A stretch of DNA of 64,000 bases, from the NCBI RefSeq assembly GCF_047675955.1, contig NC_132929.1, positions 34,154,421 through 34,218,420 of the forward strand, given 5' to 3'. Positions 41,001 to 48,700 of this stretch are shown here, in pieces (the first letter of the stretch is position 1; each line of letters starts with the position of its first letter). Source of the DNA: Chlorocebus sabaeus (taxonomy: Eukaryota > Chordata > Mammalia > Primates > Cercopithecidae). Below the pieces are notes generated by a model. That model saw only the letters and a list, made by a program, of their open reading frames with translations. It was not told the origin of the DNA and did no database searches. A program made the translations under genes and the position numbers.

Positions 41001-42669
41001 AGATGTTAAATATACAAGGGGTCCAGACAAGCACAAAATGCCAATAGAAAGTGTTCTATTGCAATATTCTAATGATGTAATTTTCCCAACATTTGAAATT
41101 ATACTTTTAAACTATGGGTTAGGAATAAGCTGTGGGTTTTCCCGAGAACCCTGTGTTAAGTTCTCTACGCTCTCAAATTTTAACATGTAATATCAAACTA
41201 AAACATCGAATCTAAAAAAACAGAAGAGACTATTTCTACCAAATGAAATGCCTCAAAAAATGTTCTTCACAAATAGAGGAGTACTAAAGGTTTCAGGACT
41301 AACTATAGAGATGAATTCCAAAGCCAGCCTCATTCAATGATCAGGCCGAACCGAGACTCTGTTCATTCAGTTAACTGATAAGACCTATAGGTAGAAACAT
41401 GAAGACTCAAAGGAAGAGCAAAGATAGAACTACAATGAAAAAAATAAACAACCAGAAGAAAAATGATTTTCCTGAATTTACAGACAGAGAAAAGACAAGA
41501 ATCCTGTCTCCCACCTCTCAATCCATTGCTCTTCCCATTATGCCATGACAATTACCCAAAATTATATCAAAATATTATAGCTTAGTATGATTTTATAACT
41601 ATTCTCTCTCAAGAAAGAAGAAAACATATTCCATCAATATATAACCTCTACTAAGAAGCAGAAAACATTTCAGCTGCTTATTTGAAACATCTAAGAAAAG
41701 GCTAGGATGTTACTCTGTGTGTGTGTGTGTGGTGTGTGTGTGTGGTGTGTGTGTGTAGATTTTATTTATACACATATAAAATACCTAGTAATATAATTAC
41801 CAAATGAACTGAATCTGGAGTCAAAAGGTCCAGATTCCAGATCCTGTTCCAGCTCTAGCTGTGTGATATTAGGTTGGTCACAAAGTTTCTGAACACAAGT
41901 TTCCCCATCTGTAGAAGGGAGACAATAATACCTACACCTCATAAAGGTATTGAAATAATCAAGACTAAATATATAACATTCCCTGTTTTAGAAAAAAATT
42001 AAGTCAAATATGAAACTCAGTTCAGCTAGTAGTAAGGGCATAGACAAGTGAAGAAGAAAGCTGGCAACGTTATTTCAAGGCAGATAACCTACACTAGAAA
42101 AAGCTGGACCAAAGGAACAAAGATCCCTTTTCTTTCCCACTCTGGCCTCTATTCTTCTATGCCTGCCTAGCCCCTCCCCAGCAGCTCTTAGAAGATGGCT
42201 TCCAAGAGCTGAAGTTAGGGGTTTAACATAGAGTAATCGAAGCAGACATCTAACGTCTGAAATAAAGAGAGATAATAATATAAAAGGAAAAAAGGCAGAG
42301 GCGGGGAAAATGGGGATAGAACGTTGATAACAGGAGTCTCAGTTTTCTATTTTGGTTGCCAATCACCATATTTTTGCTCATGAAGTACACAGGAAGTATC
42401 TTATTTCACCTTTATGAAGACGCTAATAATGAAAATACAGAGGCGGGTGGATCACGAGGTCAGGAGATCGAGACCATCCTGGCTAACGTGGGGAAACCCT
42501 GTCTCTACTAAAACTACAAAAAATTCGCCTGGCACGGTGGTGGGCGCCTGTAGTTCCAGCTACTCACGAGGCTGAGGTAGGAGAATGGTGTGAACCCAGG
42601 AAGTGGAGCTTGCAGTGAGCGGAGATCACGCCACTGCACTCCAGCCTGGGTGACAGAGCAAGACTGTCT

Positions 42670-42707
<38 letters not shown>

Positions 42708-45700
42708 CAGAAAAGAAAATACAAGTAACATGCCCCACCATTTTCAATCCAAAACTCTACCCACCTCAGGAAAATGAGCAGCATCACAAATGGTGATCCA
42801 ATTATCACAAACAATGAGACATAAACACTGAGTGTCCCCAAAACCCATAACTACGGTTTAATCATGAGAAAAACATCAGACAGATTCCAAATAGAGGACC
42901 ATTCTAAAATGTACCTGACCAGTACTCCCCAAAACTGTCAGGGAAGGGAGGATGGAGATTTGAGAATACCTAATCTGTTCAATTTTTTGTAAATCTAAAA
43001 CTGTTCTAAAAAATAAAGCCTACTTTAAAAAAAAATAAGTAGCTGAATCTAAAGACGTGAGAATATCTGAAGATTTAGGAAGAATTTTACCAAATTCCCA
43101 CAGAATCATTACATCCTTAAATACAATAGTCTATAACTGAAAATGCAAAATGGCAGGAAGTTTTTAGTTTAAGATCAAACTCACTTACCCAGGAGGCATT
43201 TTGTGAGCAAGCTTTAGAGACAACAATATTAATGTAGTGCTTCTCAAACTTCAGTGTGCATCAGAATCACTTTGAGAACTTGTTCCAACTAAGACTGCTG
43301 GGCTCCACACCTATAGTTTCTGATTCAAGAGACGCGGGTACGGCCTAAGAACTTATATTTCTAACAAGTTCCTAGGTGATGATGATGGTGCTAGTCCATG
43401 GATCACACTTTGAGAACCACTTATTTGAGACTTCAGAACTACAGTATTAATGGATATATACAAATAAAATCATATGAGACCCTGAGTTTTTAATAGTACT
43501 TACTAATGAATAGGGAGAAGAAATCACAAACTTTGTGATAAAATCATCCAAACATTGAAGGGGCAAAGAGATTTCAGAGTATAGAAGTTTTACACATGAA
43601 AAATCACAGGAAAGAGTGAGCTGTACAATCTGCTGACCAATCCAAGTAACAAAAAAAGCACAGATTATCATAAAAGACAAATATCCAAAAATACTGCACT
43701 ATTAATATGCAGTCCATGACATAAACTTGTACTTTAAAATGACATCATGAAATTGAGTACACTTTAAAACACAGAAGAAAAACAAAAGAAGCTATGGCAA
43801 TTGTAAAAATATTGACTTAAAATAATGACTTTTAAAAAAGGAGAAAGAAATATAAATTAAGGAAAATAAAGAACTACTTAAGATCTTAAAATATACAAAA
43901 CAAATCAAAGAATAAACTAATAAGAATAGGAATACAAAAGTTTCTCTTACTCTGGATAAAGCAGAAGTTTTTTTTTCTTTTTTAAAGATAGAAATGAATT
44001 ATCAGAAGGAGAATTTGTTGTATATAGCTCAGAAGATAATATACTATTGATTAAACTCTACTTGGCACAATTTATATTCAAAGAGCCTGGGGTCCTTTCC
44101 ACTCATCTTTCAATTAATAAATTTGGATTTCTAAACTAGGAAACTGAATTTATACAGTAAATCACAGCTCCTCCACGACACTCCACCCCCACTGTAATGG
44201 GAAGGATATTGTCCCATCCCAACATTATCAATGACAATAGCTTTCATAGCTAAGGCAGAAACTCAGCAGAGTATGAACCCAGGTGATGATGTCAATGGAG
44301 CTGTGGGTACCAGGGACTTCCTGCCTACATCTCTTTCACGCAGTGCTGCCCTTTTATTCAAATAAAGGCTAGAAATAAAATAATAAAGGTAGGCTTTCTT
44401 TTCTTTCTACCTGCCACTCTTGATGAGGATTTCTCTGCTCTTTATCTCACTACAGAAGAGAGAGCAAGACACAGTTTTCCTCTTTTGATTCTAAGTACCC
44501 TATTTTGGGGAAATATATAACATTTATTAACTTTTGTGGAAAAATTAAATTTCCCTTTGGGTTTCAGAATTACCACTTTTTCTCACAAAATTATTTATTT
44601 CATTTGGTCTATTCAAATGTCAGGAATCAGGATATTTCCCTATATGCATTTCAAAATAAAAAGCTCCTTCATCTATTATGCCTTTTCCATTATGCTTATG
44701 AGTCTTGCCTAACTCAAGTAGCATAAATTAAGATATTGTAAGGCATCACTTTCTCCTATACTTTGAAAATTCAACATTCCCTGAAAACTCCTCTTTGTTT
44801 CAAGTAGTAAGTTAAGACATATTTAATATGATAAACTACCTGAAGGTGCTCCAACCCAAGCCAGACCAAGTACGCCATCATCAAAATCTCGGTCTGTGAA
44901 GACATAGGCCAAACAGTAGTCATCATGATTCTGCTCAGAATTCAATTCCAGAAACTTCTCCACACCAATATTTGGGAAACGGAAAGGATTTGTAGGGTCC
45001 TTCTCATCAGCAGTTGTATTGATCTAAAATCCAAAACAATAATTTAGTAAGTAATTAATGTTAGCAGAGCTTTAGTGTAAATGTCTGCTCACCTTCTTCT
45101 GCATATACCTGGACAATATGCTCCCATGGAAATCAGGCCTGAATTAAGGCTTCTAAGGTTGTTCCCACTGCCCACATCCCTGAGCTGATCACAGAAGGCA
45201 AAACAATAACAACAAATAAAAAAGAAAGGCTAGGTAGGGAAATTAAAATTGAAGATGTTATATTTCTGAGCAAGTATTCACCAGATTCCTGAACACTGAA
45301 CACTTGGGAAGAAAAAACAAGTTTTGCTTTCAAAATCTCAGTAAAGGAAGTATAGTTTCTCAAATTTAATGATCTGAACAAGTCTCCTTTAGTCCTTATC
45401 TCCTACATATGGTGACACCTACAAGGATATAAAACCCTGTACTCTAGCTAATTACTAGAATATAAAATAGGTATCAAACCCAAGACTGTCAGTTCAGCAG
45501 ACAAATCATTTTCCTGGTTTTCCTTGCCTAGAGAGTCACATGGGCCAAACCAAACTAACTGCAAATTTATTTTTTTTTTCCTGATTGTGGGCAAGAATTT
45601 TGCTTTCTAATTCAAATTCACTTCTTTTACTATTTCAAACTGAGTTATTTCAGAATGTTTCTTTTGACACTTAGCTACTATACTCCTACCACAGGTTCCT

Positions 45701-48700
45701 CCTTCGGAATCTGAATAATCTGTTCCAATACCAGACTTCTATTAAACAAAAGCTTTTATTTATTAGCCCCTGCATCCTTTCAGAGACCTGTCTGTCTCCT
45801 ATGAAGTCCTAGAACAATTTGGCTTTCCCCAGGTAAGCTAAGGCATTACAATATGAAAGTAAATGTTTTTACTGAAAGGCAAACCTCAGTCTATTTGAAA
45901 ATGTTGGCAATAAGAGGATCACATAATGGTTGATACAACAAGAATTACAGGTCTCTTTATGACCCGTACTCTCCAGTAAAACCAAGAGGCTCAGAAGCAG
46001 GAAGGCAAAAACACCATTGAGGGCAACTGCTTAAGAATAGATTTTAGAACATCTGGTTTATCTATTAACAATTAACCAAAAACAATCAGTTACAGTCATT
46101 TAACATCAAAAAAATTCAAAAGCAAACACACTGTATTTTACAGATACTCCATGCTTGAAGACATGCTGTAGATGGCTTTCTCCCACTAAATATAAAAACA
46201 AAATTTCCTAGTAATTTTCTAATACTGGCTATAAATAAAAATTGCATCTAAGGCCAGGCACGGTGGCTCATGCCTGTAATGCCAGCACTTTGGGAGGCCA
46301 AGGCAGGTGGATCACCTGAGGTCAGGAGTTCAAGACCAGCCTGGCCAACATGATGAAATCCTGTATCTACAAAAATACAAAATTAGCCAGGCATGATGGC
46401 GGGTGCCTGTAATCCCTGTAATCCCAGCTACTTGGGAGGCTAAGGTGGGAGAATCGCTTAAAACTGGAAGGCAGAGGCTGCAGTGAGCCAAGACTGCGCC
46501 ATTGAACTCCAGCTTGGGCAACAGAGTGACACTCCTTCTCGGAAAAAAAAGAAAAAATTGCATCTAAATTGTAATTACCTATTATTTAAATGGCTTATTA
46601 ATATTTGCTGACAGAATATAAATTTTAAATTAATAGGTTGTGAACAACCTTCAACAGATAAAACTTTACCAAAGTTTTAATAAGAGTTAAGGTCTAAAAA
46701 CAACCAACTACCACATTATTTACTTATACACATGCATTTCTTCATAATACAAATCATTTTCCTCAAAGGGCATCACTAAAATGTGTTGAGGTGTTCTCTA
46801 CTTTTCATTACTTGCATTTTATTGCTCTGCCTACCAAACAGCAACACTTAATACTTCTTATCATTGTTACTTGCTCATTTAAGGATTTATATCGCTCACA
46901 GAATACATGAAAGCAATTAATTATGAACAATCCTTATACTGTAAACCAGTAAATCATATTTCACCTTAAGAAAATTCAATTTAAGATTTAATCATACTAC
47001 TTCTAAATTTAAGGACTACCTATAGCTATGTGGCTGAATGTATATACTAAAATTTTCTAGTATAGACATTTTATCTAACCATATTTGAAGAAAACTAGGA
47101 AAGCATAAATATTAAGAAACCCTGCGGCAAATACTTTTGTGAAAGGACGATTTTTTTTAAGTTCGGTTGTTTATTTAGTATACAAATACTGTTTCTTAAA
47201 AAGCTATACATATATATTTAGAATATTCAGAAATTTTTTGAAAAAATAGCCTAAATTTGTCAGTAATTTATTTATTTACCTGTAATTTATAACATTAAAA
47301 CTAATACTATGTGACCCTATGGCTCTGGATCAGCTTTTCTCAAAATGCCTAAAGTATTTTGGAATCTGTTCATGTTAATATATTTTTTCTAAAAAAAAGT
47401 TTCATGGTCAAAAATTTAGAAAAATATGGGTTTCTTTCCTGAAGACTTCTCAAAACTTGATACATGTTACTGTGAGTTGTGAATTTTCAAGAAGATTATA
47501 GTATTAAGGGTTTTTCCAACTTCCAATTTTATTTAAACACTGTATTTATCCTCTTTCTCCCCTGGAACACCAAATGGAACACACAGTGAAAAATATTGCA
47601 CAAAGCAAATTTTAGGAAACTGAGGGATAATGTTAGGGGGAAAAAGTCAAGTACTATATCCATAGTTATTGAAGAGTCGAACTTTCTTAATAATATGTTA
47701 ATCAGACAGACTGAAAACACACTTTATCTCTATTGTAGTCCGGATTAAGACCTTATACATTTAATTCTTAAATCATAAACCCAAGTATCTGTGTGTGTGT
47801 ACATGTGTAAATGCCAGGAGTAAAAAACTGCATCAACAGATACAATTTAATTTAAATTATTTAATTCATAAAGATAAAATTAAAAGCAAGCTTTTTTGTG
47901 TGTGTGTAAACATGGTCTGGATTGTTGCACTTTTTAAGTGTTTTTAACTATTTAAGTTCCTTACTCTTATGCGTTTCACCATGAAACTGATGTTACGGAT
48001 CCCGGAGAAGTCTGTGGTCTGGTAAATTGTATCAATCGCTTTAACATGACTGGATATCTATGATTTAAAAAAAAGAACATTTTAGAGGCAATGTTGAAAG
48101 ATGAAAAAGATTATAAATTTCCATTTTCAAAATCAATAATTATTCATGTCCCACCACATTCACATTTTAAAATGTCAACATTATATACTGGACAGAAACA
48201 TGAAAAAGATTAGTGAGTTGTGCTGACAGGGGAGATTCTATTTTCTTTTCCAGACTCCTCTGGCCAACAACAAACATGCCGACTTGTTTTTTTGTTTTTT
48301 TTTTTGGAGACAGAGTCTTGCTCTGTTGCCCAGGCTAGAGTGCAGTGCTGCAATCTTGGCTCACTGCAACCTCTGCCTCCCAGATTCAAGTGATCCCCCT
48401 GCCTCAGCCTCCCGAATAGCTGGGATTACAGGCGCCTACCACCATGCCCAGCTAATTTTTGTATTTTTAGTAGAGACAGGTTTTACTATGTTGGCCAGTC
48501 TGGTCTCGAACTCCTGACCTCAAGTGATCCACCCACCTCAGCCTCCCAAAGTGCTGGCATTACAGGCATGAGTCACCACAACCGGCCCAAACATACACTC
48601 TTGTTTCAGTCACATAAAAGTTTTGTTTCCTCAATCCAATCCTACAATGTCACACGTTCATTCCTTTTCACGTATATCCGATGCCTGGAGTATCTTTCTC

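Larger units (their letters stand above)
37687..44839 (-). other. ADAM10: ADAM10 intron 8
   Basis: 7153-nt GT-AG intron. Nothing recognisable in 37687-38341, 38665-39996, 40330-41710, 42000-42430, 42726-43230 and 43426-44839; these are AT-rich and without coherent frames. Confidence 0.88.
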
